Position numbers and translations under genes: made by a program. From Mesorhizobium sp. NBSH29 (lineage in GTDB: Bacteria; Pseudomonadota; Alphaproteobacteria; Rhizobiales; Rhizobiaceae), in contig NZ_CP045492.1 in assembly GCF_015500055.1 (NCBI RefSeq), positions 2,490,501 to 2,554,500 on the forward strand: a DNA stretch of 64,000 nucleotides, in the 5' to 3' direction. A model generated the notes under the pieces. That model was not told where the DNA came from. It searched no databases and saw only the letters and a list, made by a program, of their open reading frames with translations. Positions 19,567 through 28,727 of this stretch are shown one piece after another. Within the stretch, counting starts at the first letter, position 1. Each line of letters opens with the position of its first letter.

Positions 19567-20769
19567 ATGACAGCTACACAGGTCCGGCATCCTATCTGGC
19601 TTCCCGCAGTGCGCCCGGCAGGTGCCAAAACATTTGCCGCCCTCTATGCGCTGGAATCGTTTGCGCGGGCTTCGGTGGCCAGCGTCATCCCGATCCAGGC
19701 CTATGAAATCCTGCACTCCAAGCAGGGTGTATCACTGCTCTATACCGTGGTGGCGCTGCTGGGACTTTCTGCAACGCTGTTCATGCCACTGCTTATCACG
19801 CGGTTCGCCCGCCGCTGGGTTTACACGACAGGCGCTCTTTTGTTGGTGGTAGGCTCGGCCTGCTTTCTCACCCAGTCGCTTGCCGGTCAGACTGCGGGAA
19901 TGCTGGCGCGTGTGATGGGCGCAAGCGCGCTGTCGATCACGCTCAATCTCTACATCATGGACCACATTCGCCGCACCGATTTCATGCAGGCCGAATCGGT
20001 GCGTATGGCATGGTCGACAATCGCTTGGACAGGCGGACCGACGCTCGGCGTATTTCTCTATACGAATTTCGGAATCGCTGTCGCGCATGGTGTCGTTGCA
20101 CTGTTTGCCGTGATTCTGCTTTGCCTGTTCTGGTTCTTTCGCCTCAGCGATAATCAGATGATCCGGCCGGGCAAGATTCGCCCCGCCCATCCCATTGCCA
20201 ATATCGGGCGCTATATCAGCCAGCCTCGTCTCCGGCTTGCATGGGTTATCGCCTTTGGACGATCCTGCTTCTGGACGACGTTTTTCGTTTACGGGCCGAT
20301 CTTGATGGTCGCCACCGGGCAGGGCAAGCTCGCTGGCGGCCTGCTGGTGTCGGGCGGCAATGCGCTTCTGTTTACCGCTTTGATCTGGGGGCGTGCCGGG
20401 AAGCGCTTCGGTGCTCGCAAGGTCATGGCGGGAAGTTTCTTCGCCATGACGGTTTCTTTGCTGGCAGCGGGTGCGACAGGCGAAGCCTGGCCTTTGGCTA
20501 CGGCAGGCTTTCTGCTGGTCGGCGCCTTTTTCTGCATATCGCTGGACGCACTTGGCTCCACAGCTTTCATGCGTGCCGTGCATTCCTTCGAAAGACCACA
20601 GATGACTGCGGTTTACCGCACATATCTCGACCTTTCCGAACTGTTGCCGCCGCTGATTTATTCTCTGATGCTGGCATTCTTCGGCCTTGGCTCGGTCTTC
20701 GCGACTCTCGCCGTCTTCTCGGCCATCTGTGGCGCCATCACATGGCGCTATCTGCCAAAATCAATGTGA
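19567..20769 (+). CDS. Major facilitator superfamily transporter
   Basis: This 400-residue protein shows 12 hydrophobic helices and a central loop near residue 200 (MIRPGKIRPAHP). The cytoplasmic loop between helices 2 and 3 carries TRFARRW, a weak form of the MFS motif A. It is an inner-membrane secondary transporter, probably an exporter; the substrate is not recognisable. It stands alone between an aldo/keto reductase gene and a convergent secreted-protein gene. Confidence 0.82.
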   Translation: MTATQVRHPIWLPAVRPAGAKTFAALYALESFARASVASVIPIQAYEILHSKQGVSLLYTVVALLGLSATLFMPLLITRFARRWVYTTGALLLVVGSACFLTQSLAGQTAGMLARVMGASALSITLNLYIMDHIRRTDFMQAESVRMAWSTIAWTGGPTLGVFLYTNFGIAVAHGVVALFAVILLCLFWFFRLSDNQMIRPGKIRPAHPIANIGRYISQPRLRLAWVIAFGRSCFWTTFFVYGPILMVATGQGKLAGGLLVSGGNALLFTALIWGRAGKRFGARKVMAGSFFAMTVSLLAAGATGEAWPLATAGFLLVGAFFCISLDALGSTAFMRAVHSFERPQMTAVYRTYLDLSELLPPLIYSLMLAFFGLGSVFATLAVFSAICGAITWRYLPKSM

Positions 20770-20777
20770 TTCGGGGA

Positions 20778-21113
20778 TCACATGCGGCAGCCCTTTTCCT
20801 TCTCCACTTGGCTGATGCGCGAAACATTAGCCCGCTCATGGCTGTTCATCCGAAGCGAGGAAGCTTTGTTGACCGAGCAATCCGAATTATCAAATTGAGC
20901 TTTGGCGCGGCTTGTTTTGAAACAGAAACCTGCCTCGTTGTAGATCGAGTTGCGAACCTGCCAAAGGTTTTCGCACGAAAGCGCCCGCAGATCAGAACGG
21001 GGAAATGTTTCGCTGTCGGTACAGCCTGTAGCGCCAAGGTCCTCGTAACATGAGGCCTGTGCGATTCCGGGTAGGGCAGCGAGGGCAAAAACGGCGACAA
21101 AGACAAAGCGCAT
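20778..21113 (-). CDS. Secreted YARHG-type small protein
   Basis: This 111-residue protein has a clear signal peptide (MRFVFVAVFALAALPGIAQA) and a mature part with six cysteines. The segment LSCENLWQVRNSIYNEAGFC fits the YARHG domain, a small extracellular domain of unknown function. A strong ribosome-binding site (GGAGGAAG) precedes the ATG. It converges on the MFS gene with an 8-base gap. Confidence 0.7.
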   Translation of the reverse strand: MRFVFVAVFALAALPGIAQASCYEDLGATGCTDSETFPRSDLRALSCENLWQVRNSIYNEAGFCFKTSRAKAQFDNSDCSVNKASSLRMNSHERANVSRISQVEKEKGCRM

Positions 21114-21339
21114 AAAACTTCCTCCGGAGACAAATCGATTGATACTGCAGGTATGTCGGTCTGAGGCTCGCGATGGTTCACTGCCTCGCCATTTTTTTAA
21201 GTGGCTAATGCATACCCGATACCAAGCGCTGTCAATAATGCAGATGTGTCGACGCCGGGAGAGAAGCTTAAATTAACCATCTGTTAACCATGCGGGAGCA
21301 GGCTCTGACGTCAGGGAGGCCAACCTTGGAGAACAACTC

Positions 21340-21675
21340 ATGTTCTGTGCAGGAAGCACGCCCCATGGCCAAGAGGCAGTACTAGCTTCGCTCGCTCTTG
21401 TCCTTTCTCTCACCCCTGTCGCCCGCGCCCATGAGGCACCAAAGGGATGGAAATACCCGTATTCTTGCTGTTCTGGCTACGATTGCCGCGAAGTCACTGC
21501 CAAAACCATTGCCGAGCGACCGGAAGGCTACATTATTGCCGGCACGGGTGAGATTGTTGGCTATCACGACGCGCGTCTGCGGGAATCGCCCGATGGGGAC
21601 TATCACTGGTGTTCGGTGGCTGGCGCCAGTGACAGCCGCACCATCTGCCTGTTCGTACCGCCGCGCTCCTACTGA
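21340..21675 (+). CDS. Secreted cysteine-containing protein, unknown
   Basis: This 111-residue protein has an N-terminal hydrophobic segment that ends in a likely signal-peptidase site (TPVARA before HEAPKG). The mature part of about 80 residues has five cysteines, including SCCSGYDCRE near the start. TTGGAGAA precedes the ATG. Function is not recognised; similar small periplasmic proteins are common in rhizobia. The upstream 226 bases (21114-21339) are AT-richer than the surroundings and hold no clear gene. Confidence 0.65.
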   Translation: MFCAGSTPHGQEAVLASLALVLSLTPVARAHEAPKGWKYPYSCCSGYDCREVTAKTIAERPEGYIIAGTGEIVGYHDARLRESPDGDYHWCSVAGASDSRTICLFVPPRSY

Positions 21676-21879
21676 GCGGCGTTTGACCCGGTTATGTTTT
21701 ATCGTCGCCTGCGAAAGGGTGGTGTCAAAACTGTGGGTTCTGCGCAACGATGTCGGCGATTATATCGCTGCGCAGGTGTGGGCGCCTCAGCAAAATTGAC
21801 TCTTCCAGCAAACCTCTTTCTAGTCGCTTCACCACTGTACCGCGCCTGAAACGGCGGCGAGCACGGCGAGAAGGAAATG

Positions 21880-22128
21880 ATGGAAGACAATTACGAGAAA
21901 TATGCCGTCGCGGTCATCATCGTGTTCGGTGCGCTGATCATCGGCGGCATGATGGGTGCGGGCTTGGCTTTTGGTGATCGCTCGGCCTTCCTGCTGGCAC
22001 TCGGCAGCGCGGCGTTCGCCTGGGTCTCCGGCCATGCTGTTTTATTCGACCGCCCGCGGATTTATGGTGCATTGGTTGCGATCTCAGCTGCTTTCGTGAT
22101 CGCCTCGATCATCGCTCTGGTCACCTGA
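21880..22128 (+). CDS. Small membrane protein, unknown
   Basis: This 82-residue protein has three hydrophobic segments (YAVAVIIVFGALIIGGMMGA, then two more) and no recognisable domain. GAGAAGG lies 5 bases before the ATG at 21880; another ATG three bases earlier is less well spaced. It lies 54 bases upstream of the Tas-like reductase on the same strand. A role cannot be assigned. Confidence 0.55.
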   Translation: MEDNYEKYAVAVIIVFGALIIGGMMGAGLAFGDRSAFLLALGSAAFAWVSGHAVLFDRPRIYGALVAISAAFVIASIIALVT

Positions 22129-22182
22129 CCGCGCGCTCCGCACGCGCCCATCCCCGACACGCGACCGCAGGGAAGCCACATC

Positions 22183-23235
22183 ATGAAAATGCGCCGTCTT
22201 GGCCGCACGGACCTGTCCGTTTCCGCCATTTGCCTGGGGACCATGACCTATGGCCAGCAAAACACGGAACAAGAAGGCCACGCGCAAATGGACCGCGCCT
22301 TTGATCGTGGCGTGAATTTTCTCGATACTGCCGAGCTCTATCCCATTCCGCCCAAGGCCGAAACGCAGGGGCGCACTGAAACCTATATCGGCAACTGGAT
22401 GGCGGCACGCAAAAACCGCAGCCGTGTCGTTGTGGCGTCCAAAGTGGTCGGCCGCACTTCTGATGAGTGGTTTCGCGGTGACCGGCCCAACCGGCTGGTA
22501 CGGGCAGATATTTTCGATGCAGTTGAAAAATCGCTGGCCCGCCTGCAGACCGATTACATCGATCTCTACCAGATCCATTTCCCCGAGCGCAAAATTCCTT
22601 GGGGATCAAATCCTGCCCGCCGTACCACCTGGCCGACCCCGCGTGACGACGATGAAACACCAATTGCCGAAACGCTCGCCGTCTTCGACGAACTGGTGAA
22701 GGCAGGAAAAATTCGCCACCTGGGCCTCTCCAACGAGAGTTCCTGGGGCGTCATGCGCTACCTGTTCGAGAGCGAAAAAGGCAATGGCCCGCGCGTTGCC
22801 ACGCTGCAAAACGCCTACAACCTCGTCAACCGCACTTTTGAGGTGAACCTGGCCGAGGTCTGTGAGCGCGAGGATGTCGGCCTGCTTGCCTATTCGCCGT
22901 TGGCCCAAGGCTACCTTACCGGAAAATACGACAACGGCGCCCGGCCCGCAGGCTCGCGGACGGCTCTGTTCAACCGGGGTTCACGCTATGAGACGCCAAA
23001 CGCTGCCGAGACGCAGCTCGCCTACAACGAACTGGCGTGCGGCTTTGGCATGGAGCCAGCTTTGTTTGCAAACGCCTTTGTGACAAGCCGCCCGTTCATG
23101 GCCTCCAATATCGTTGGGGCCACGACGTTAGAACAATTGGAGATGGCGCTGGATTCCGCTGACGTGACATGGACCGACGAGATGCAAGAAGCCGTCGACG
23201 CCATTCACCAAAGCACAGGAAATCCCTGTACCTGA
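22183..23235 (+). CDS. Aldo/keto reductase, Tas-like
   Basis: This 350-residue reductase has the catalytic tetrad Asp48, Tyr53, Lys87 and His122 (YQIHFPER). The length, the start MKMRRLGRTDLSVS and the insert around residues 115-140 match the Tas group of E. coli rather than the shorter DkgB type found at 18599. It binds NADPH and reduces aldehydes or ketones of unknown identity. GGGAAG precedes the start. Confidence 0.88.
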   Translation: MKMRRLGRTDLSVSAICLGTMTYGQQNTEQEGHAQMDRAFDRGVNFLDTAELYPIPPKAETQGRTETYIGNWMAARKNRSRVVVASKVVGRTSDEWFRGDRPNRLVRADIFDAVEKSLARLQTDYIDLYQIHFPERKIPWGSNPARRTTWPTPRDDDETPIAETLAVFDELVKAGKIRHLGLSNESSWGVMRYLFESEKGNGPRVATLQNAYNLVNRTFEVNLAEVCEREDVGLLAYSPLAQGYLTGKYDNGARPAGSRTALFNRGSRYETPNAAETQLAYNELACGFGMEPALFANAFVTSRPFMASNIVGATTLEQLEMALDSADVTWTDEMQEAVDAIHQSTGNPCT

Positions 23236-23434
23236 CGGCGGCCGTTCATCGCCGGTTGTGACCGAACAGTGGTCCGCCTTTTCGCGTTTGGCGAAAAAAT
23301 GTTTCGCATTTTGGCGTGAAGCGAACGTTCAAAGCAAGAAATCAGCAAAAAGGGCCGCTTTGCCGCCGAAACATCATTGGTCTGCCATGATTCATGCTTA
23401 TCTAGGGTGTCAGCCGGCGTGCTTTGAGGAGGCG

Positions 23435-23620
23435 ATGATGACCGAACGTATCAGGACACTGGATGATCTGCTTAGCGATCCAATGGTTCAGCTGGTGATG
23501 ACGCGCGATAGCGTGCGGCCTGAAGACGTGCGTCTGCTGTTCAAACGTGCACGCGACCGAAGCGTGAATTTTACGCCCCCGGCACATGTGATTGATGCCT
23601 GCTGCACGGCTGGAGCCTGA
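23435..23620 (+). CDS. Conserved small hypothetical protein
   Basis: This 61-residue protein begins at an ATG preceded by GAGGAGG. The sequence LLSDPMVQLVMTRDSVRPED followed by a basic helix is a pattern seen in small rhizobial proteins of unknown function. The frame is open for 59 more codons upstream, but that part lacks a ribosome-binding site and has poor codon usage. The 278 bases after it, up to coxS, hold no gene. Confidence 0.65.
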   Translation: MMTERIRTLDDLLSDPMVQLVMTRDSVRPEDVRLLFKRARDRSVNFTPPAHVIDACCTAGA

Positions 23621-23898
23621 CACGTTCTGAAGCCGATGCGTGGCAGCTGGCCACGGCGTTGGCGAACGCGCGACCACCCGCTAGTTTCTGATCCAGTCGC
23701 CGGATCTAGCTCCCAAAACGACCTTTTTCAAAATCACACGTGACGCTCTTGATGTCTGGCTGTGTTCAGCCGACAGTAGGCTTGGCTGAGACGCGCGCGG
23801 CTTCGCGCGAACGCATCGGCAGGACCTGACAGGCAACGCCGGTCAGGCAGGGCGGAAATACCAGCCGGCGACGTCCGGCCCTGGCTTGAGGAGGATTC

Positions 23899-24387
23899 AT
23901 GTCCGCAATTTCGATGACCGTGAATGGCAAGCTGGTGACGGCTTCGGTGGAGGACCGGACGCTGCTTGTGCACTTCTTGCGCGAGCATCAGGGGCTGACG
24001 GGAACGCATGTCGGCTGCGACACGTCGCAATGCGGCGCTTGCGTTGTCCATGTCGACGGCAAGGCAGTAAAATCATGCACCCTGCTTGCCGCGCAGGCAT
24101 CCGGATCCACCGTGATGACCATCGAGGGGCTGGCCAACGGGGCGGAACTGCATCCTGTGCAGGCCGCTTTCAAGGAGCATCACGGCCTTCAATGCGGCTT
24201 CTGCACGCCGGGCATGATCATGGCCGCAACAGACATGATCAATCGCCATCCTGAAGGTCTCGACGAAAAGACGGTGCGCGACGAACTTGAAGGTAATATC
24301 TGCCGTTGCACCGGCTACCACAACATCGTCAAGGCGATCCTGGCAGCGTCGGAAGTCATGGGCGCAGGATCGAAGCATGCAGCATAG
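23899..24387 (+). CDS. Molybdenum hydroxylase small subunit, two 2Fe-2S clusters
   Basis: This 162-residue iron-sulfur subunit is of the xanthine oxidase/CO dehydrogenase family. The plant-ferredoxin-type cluster is bound by Cys40, Cys45, Cys48 and Cys60, and the second cluster by Cys99, Cys102, Cys135 and Cys137. It passes electrons from the molybdenum site of the large subunit to the FAD subunit. It is often annotated CoxS, but the large subunit is not a true CO dehydrogenase. A strong GAGGAGG site precedes the ATG. Confidence 0.92.
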   Translation: MSAISMTVNGKLVTASVEDRTLLVHFLREHQGLTGTHVGCDTSQCGACVVHVDGKAVKSCTLLAAQASGSTVMTIEGLANGAELHPVQAAFKEHHGLQCGFCTPGMIMAATDMINRHPEGLDEKTVRDELEGNICRCTGYHNIVKAILAASEVMGAGSKHAA

Positions 24388-24478
24388 TGGTGGATAATGG
24401 ATGGTGAGTGGCGAATGGGAAAACCCGCAAGCCATTGCTCCATTCACCATTCCCCCATTCACCGTTTCTGGGAGGAGC
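24388..24478 (+). repeat. Dispersed GGTGAATGG/CCATTCACC-type repeat between small and large subunit genes
   Basis: The 97-base gap between the small and large subunit genes contains TGGATGGTGAGTGGCGAATG (24400-24419), then CCATTCACCATT and CCATTCACC (24451 onward). These can pair to form an imperfect hairpin. The same words occur around 8701-8830. The element ends just before the ribosome-binding site of the large subunit, so it may affect transcript stability or the ratio of subunits. Confidence 0.6.
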
Positions 24479-24484
24479 ACGCTG

Positions 24485-26839
24485 ATGGGTATAGATGGCA
24501 TCGGAGCACGCGTAGCCCGTAAGGAAGACAAGCGTTTCATCACCGGCGCGGGGCGCTTTGTGGATGACATGGTGTTTCCAGGCATGAAGCATGCCGCATT
24601 CGTGCGCAGCCCCCATGCCCATGCAGAAATCGTCAGCATCGACGTTAAAGCGGCGCAGGCCATGCCGGGTGTTATTGGCGTGCTGACTGGTCGGGAACTG
24701 AAGACAGACGGTATCGGCAACATCATCTGCGGCTGGATGATCCACTCCAAGGATGGGACGCCGATGAAGATGGGCGCCTGGTCCCCGCTCGCTGTCGACC
24801 GTGTTCGCTATGTCGGCGATGCCGTGGTCATCGTGGTGGCAGAGACCAAGGGTCTGGCCCGCGACGCCGCCGAAGCGGTTGCCATCGAGTACAAGGAACT
24901 GAAGGCGATCACCAGTGCGGTCGAGTCTTTGAAAGATGGCGCGCCGCAGCTCCATCCCGAGGCCGATAACAATCTGATCTACGATTGGGAGATCGGCGAC
25001 GCCAAGGCAACCGATGCTGCACTTGCAACAGCCGCCCACATCACCCGCATGAACATCGTCAACAACCGGCTGGTCCCGAACGCGATGGAACCGCGCGCCG
25101 CCCTCGGCCTCTACAACAAGGCAGAAGACCATTTTACCTGCTGGACGACCTCGCAGAACCCGCATGTGGCGCGCCTCGTCATGAGCGCGTTCTACAATGT
25201 TGCGCCCGAAAACAAGTTGCGCGTCATCGCACCGGATGTAGGCGGCGGGTTTGGCTCGAAAATCTTCATCTATCCTGAAGAAATCGTCTGTCTCTGGGCC
25301 TCTAAAAAGACCGGGGTGCCGGTCAAATGGGTGGCCGACCGCACCGAAAGCTTTTTGACGGATGCCCATGGCCGCGACCATTATTCGACGGTCGAAATGG
25401 CCTTTGACGCCAACAACCGCGTCACCGCGTTAAAGGTCGATACAGTAGCTAATTTCGGCGCCTACATGTCGCTATTTTCGTCATCGGTGCCGACCTATCT
25501 TTACGCTACGCTGTTGTCTGGCCAGTACAATATCCCGGCCATCCACGCCAATGTGCGAGCCGTCTACACCAACACTGCACCGGTAGATGCCTATCGCGGG
25601 GCAGGGCGGCCGGAAGCCACCTATCTGGTCGAGCGCACCATGGAGACTGCCGCCCGCGAGCTGGGGGTTTCTCCAGCGGATCTGCGTCGCCAGAATTTCG
25701 TGACACAGTTCCCGCATCAAACCCCCGTCATCATGTGCTACGACGCCGGCGACTATGCTGCCTCTCTAGATGCAGCGATGAATGCCGCCGACTATGAAGG
25801 CTTCCCGGCCAGAAAAGAAGAGGCCCAGAAGCGCGGTAAACTACGCGGCATCGGCATGAGCTGCTACATTGAGGCCTGTGGCATCGCGCCCTCGGCAGCG
25901 GTCGGCTCGCTCGGTGCAGGCGTCGGTCTTTGGGAATCCGCAGAGGTACGCGTCAATGCAGTCGGTACCATCGAGGTGCTGACCGGCTCGCACAGTCATG
26001 GGCAAGGTCACGAGACGACATTCGCGCAGCTGGTCTCGGAACGCTTCGGCGTGCCGCTTGATTCCGTCTCCATCGTCCATGGCGACACGGACAAAGTTCA
26101 GATGGGCATGGGAACCTATGGCTCCCGCTCCGGCGCAGTCGGCATGTCCGCCATCGTCAAGGCTCTCGACAAGGTCGAAGCCAAGGCCAAGAAGATCGCA
26201 GCCCACCTGCTTGAAGCCGACGAGGCTGACATTGTCATCGAAAACGGCATTGCAAAGGTTGCCGGTACCGACAAGGAGGTTCCGTGGTTCCAAGTGGCAC
26301 TTGCCTCCTATACCGCGCACAATCTTCCGGGCGGCATGGAGCCTGGGCTAAAGGAAACCGCCTTTTACGACCCGTCCAATTTCACCTTCCCTGCAGGCTG
26401 CTATATCTGCGAAGTGGAAATCGAACCCGATACGGGGCGCACCAAGATCGTGCAATTCGTTGCAGCCGACGATTTCGGCAACATCATCAACCCGATGATC
26501 GTCGAGGGGCAGGTGCATGGCGGTATTGCGCAGGGTGTCGGCCAGGCGCTGCTCGAAGGCACCCGCTACGATGCAGAGAGCGGTCAGCTGATTACGGCAA
26601 GTTATATGGATTACACGATGCCGCGCGCCGATGATCTGCCGTCGTTCCAGGTGTCCACCTCGAACACCCCATGTCCGTCCAATCCCCTTGGGATCAAGGG
26701 GTGCGGCGAAGCCGGTGCGATTGGCTCGCCGCCAGCAGTCATCAACGCCATCACCGATGCCATTGGCAATAACGATCTTACCATGCCCGCCACTCCGCAG
26801 ACCGTTTGGTTGGCGCTGCGTGCAGCAACGAAACACTAG
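24485..26839 (+). CDS. Molybdenum hydroxylase large subunit, CoxL type II
   Basis: This 784-residue subunit binds the molybdenum cofactor. GGGFGSK near residue 255, GSHSHGQGHET near 500 and the catalytic glutamate in KGCGEAGAIG near residue 740 are present. The active-site loop reads AYRGAGRPE. True form I CO dehydrogenases carry AYRCSFR with an S-selanyl-cysteine, so this is a form II enzyme and its substrate is unknown. The ATG at 24485 follows GGGAGG at good spacing; an ATG further upstream lies within the repeat and gives a non-family N terminus. Confidence 0.92.
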   Translation: MGIDGIGARVARKEDKRFITGAGRFVDDMVFPGMKHAAFVRSPHAHAEIVSIDVKAAQAMPGVIGVLTGRELKTDGIGNIICGWMIHSKDGTPMKMGAWSPLAVDRVRYVGDAVVIVVAETKGLARDAAEAVAIEYKELKAITSAVESLKDGAPQLHPEADNNLIYDWEIGDAKATDAALATAAHITRMNIVNNRLVPNAMEPRAALGLYNKAEDHFTCWTTSQNPHVARLVMSAFYNVAPENKLRVIAPDVGGGFGSKIFIYPEEIVCLWASKKTGVPVKWVADRTESFLTDAHGRDHYSTVEMAFDANNRVTALKVDTVANFGAYMSLFSSSVPTYLYATLLSGQYNIPAIHANVRAVYTNTAPVDAYRGAGRPEATYLVERTMETAARELGVSPADLRRQNFVTQFPHQTPVIMCYDAGDYAASLDAAMNAADYEGFPARKEEAQKRGKLRGIGMSCYIEACGIAPSAAVGSLGAGVGLWESAEVRVNAVGTIEVLTGSHSHGQGHETTFAQLVSERFGVPLDSVSIVHGDTDKVQMGMGTYGSRSGAVGMSAIVKALDKVEAKAKKIAAHLLEADEADIVIENGIAKVAGTDKEVPWFQVALASYTAHNLPGGMEPGLKETAFYDPSNFTFPAGCYICEVEIEPDTGRTKIVQFVAADDFGNIINPMIVEGQVHGGIAQGVGQALLEGTRYDAESGQLITASYMDYTMPRADDLPSFQVSTSNTPCPSNPLGIKGCGEAGAIGSPPAVINAITDAIGNNDLTMPATPQTVWLALRAATKH

Positions 26840-26942
26840 AGCAATTCCAGCAAAGAGCGCAGCGGTTTGCGTTCGGACTTGTGTAAAAACTAACAATTGG
26901 AGCCGTTCGACGTTCCCGTCGAACCTTGAACGGCTCCAGGCG
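26840..26942 (+). repeat. Rhizobial dispersed palindromic repeat between large and medium subunit genes
   Basis: Directly after the large subunit stop begins AGAGCAATTCCAGCAAAG, and the element ends with an inverted repeat, TGGAGCCGTTC pairing with GAACGGCTCCA, containing an inner GACG-TTCC-CGTC hairpin. This layout matches intergenic mosaic repeats that are common in rhizobia and their relatives (a RIME-like family, from memory). It has no T tract, so it is not a classical terminator. Confidence 0.65.
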
Positions 26943-26966
26943 CAATCAGCCTTTGGGAGATATTCC

Positions 26967-27764
26967 ATGTATTCTGTGAACTATCATCGCGTCACCTCGC
27001 TCGCCGAAGCAGTCTCCGCTCTGGGGATGGGCGACGCAAAACTTCTATCAGGTGGCATGACACTGATACCGGCGATGAAGACGCGGCTTGCCGCGCCCAG
27101 CGACCTCGTCGACATCAGCCGCATAGGCGAACTGGCCGGAATCAGGGTCGAAGGGCGCACTCTCACCATCGGCGCGGCAACCACGCACCATGATGTGGCT
27201 ACGAGCGACGTGGTAGCAAACGCATGTCCGGCACTGGCCGACCTTGCCGCCCATATTGGCGATCCACACGTGCGATACATGGGCACGATTGGTGGCTCGG
27301 TCGCCAACAATGACCCGGCGGCCGATTATCCAGCGGCGCTGCTGGCGCTCAACGCCACCGTGGTCACCAACAAGCGCGAACACGCAGCCGCGGATTTCTT
27401 CACCGGCCTCTTTGAGACCGCACTGGAAGAGGATGAGATCGTCACCGCTGTAAAATTCCAGCTCTGCGATCAGGCCGGCTACGAAAAATTCCGCAACCCC
27501 GCCTCACGCTACGCCATGACCGGAGTGTTCGTCGCCAGAGACGACGCCGGCGTGCGCGTGGCCGTGACAGGTGCCGGCGAGAACGGCGTTTTTCGTTCGA
27601 CCGAAATTGAGGCAGCGCTTGGCGGAAACTTCGACCCGTCAGCCGTTGCCAACGTCTCGCTCTCCGCAGATGGCATGATGGGCGATATCCACGCCTCGCC
27701 GGAATACCGCGCCAACCTGGTCGTGGTGATGGCCAAGCGCGCGGTGGCTAAGGCGCTGCGTTAG
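26967..27764 (+). CDS. Molybdenum hydroxylase medium subunit, FAD-binding
   Basis: This 265-residue subunit binds FAD and completes the small-large-medium set. The FAD motifs are present: KLLSGGMTLIPAMK near residue 30 and MGTIGGSVANNDPAADYP near residue 105. It accepts electrons from the iron-sulfur subunit. The gene order small-large-medium differs from the medium-small-large order of carboxydotrophic cox operons. Its 3' end overlaps the convergent cutC by 17 bases. Confidence 0.92.
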   Translation: MYSVNYHRVTSLAEAVSALGMGDAKLLSGGMTLIPAMKTRLAAPSDLVDISRIGELAGIRVEGRTLTIGAATTHHDVATSDVVANACPALADLAAHIGDPHVRYMGTIGGSVANNDPAADYPAALLALNATVVTNKREHAAADFFTGLFETALEEDEIVTAVKFQLCDQAGYEKFRNPASRYAMTGVFVARDDAGVRVAVTGAGENGVFRSTEIEAALGGNFDPSAVANVSLSADGMMGDIHASPEYRANLVVVMAKRAVAKALR

Positions 27765-28554
27765 ACGCCGGGGCTAGGGCTGAATCCAATCTGCCCACGG
27801 CACTGATCGTGGCGCGGACAGAGTCAGGGTCAGTGATGGTATTGCGGTATTCGCGGTCAAGATCGCTGCCGCCCATGCCGACGTGGGGATTGCGGTAAAG
27901 CATCGCGCTGGGAACGTCTTTCAACGCAGCGAAATGCATTTCCCTTAGCCCGGCGTGCTCGCGCACTGACGCGATGGTGCTGGCATCGAGTTCGCCGCAG
28001 CCGAGGATTACTATACGTTCGCCCGCCTGCACGACGAGCTGGGCCAACAGTTCCACACCATCAACCGCGCGGTCGCGCTGGCCGCTGGTCAGTACGCGCG
28101 CGATGCCGCAGCGGATCAGCGTTTCCAGCGCCTCAGTGGGATCCCTGGTCATGTCGAAGGCTCGGTGGCAAGTCACGCTCATCGGGCCGGCAGCCTTGAC
28201 CAAAGCGGTCATCCGCCTCTCGTCGATGGCGCCATCTGCCGTCAGGCAGCCAACCACGACGCCGGCGACCCCCAGATCGCACAGGGCCGCCACATCAGCC
28301 AGCATAGATCGGTGCTCGGCCTCACTGTAAAGGAAATCACCGCCGCGTGGTCGCACGATCGCATGAAATGGAACCGTCGCCAGTTCCAGCGCTAGCTTGA
28401 TGGTGCCGATGCTGGGGGTAAGCCCGCCCTCTACCAGCGCGGCGCACAGCTCGACCCGGTCAGCCCCCGCCTCTTGCGCAGCGATGAGCCCGTCAATGCC
28501 TTCAACACAGATTTCGATGATCGGGCGGACAGGAGCCATGTCTGAAACTTTCAT
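27748..28554 (-). CDS. cutC: CutC family protein
   Basis: This 263-268 residue TIM-barrel protein belongs to the CutC family, named for copper homeostasis although the biochemical role is unsettled. Motifs include EICVEGIDG, AGADRVELCAALVEGGLTPS and VTCHRAFDMTRDP. Two starts are possible (28554 and 28539), which differ by five residues. It is read toward the medium subunit gene and is divergent from the MFS gene at 28728. Confidence 0.88.
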   Translation of the reverse strand: MKVSDMAPVRPIIEICVEGIDGLIAAQEAGADRVELCAALVEGGLTPSIGTIKLALELATVPFHAIVRPRGGDFLYSEAEHRSMLADVAALCDLGVAGVVVGCLTADGAIDERRMTALVKAAGPMSVTCHRAFDMTRDPTEALETLIRCGIARVLTSGQRDRAVDGVELLAQLVVQAGERIVILGCGELDASTIASVREHAGLREMHFAALKDVPSAMLYRNPHVGMGGSDLDREYRNTITDPDSVRATISAVGRLDSALAPASNAAP

Positions 28555-28727
28555 GTGCGATACCAAGCGTGCCTTAGCATCTACTGATGAAGGTCGTGAA
28601 GATCCCCACACTTGGACCATACATTTGGTTTGCACGTCCTGCCAAAACGTCTCCAATTTGCAAATTCCTGGTCTACTGTGGAGATGGCGAGTCGGGATTG
28701 TCCAATTCGCCGCCAAACGTTGAGACC

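Noticed and set aside
24485-26839. True aerobic CO dehydrogenase CoxL
   Set aside because: The loop AYRCSFR with its cysteine is missing; AYRGAGRPE is present, so CO oxidation is not supported.
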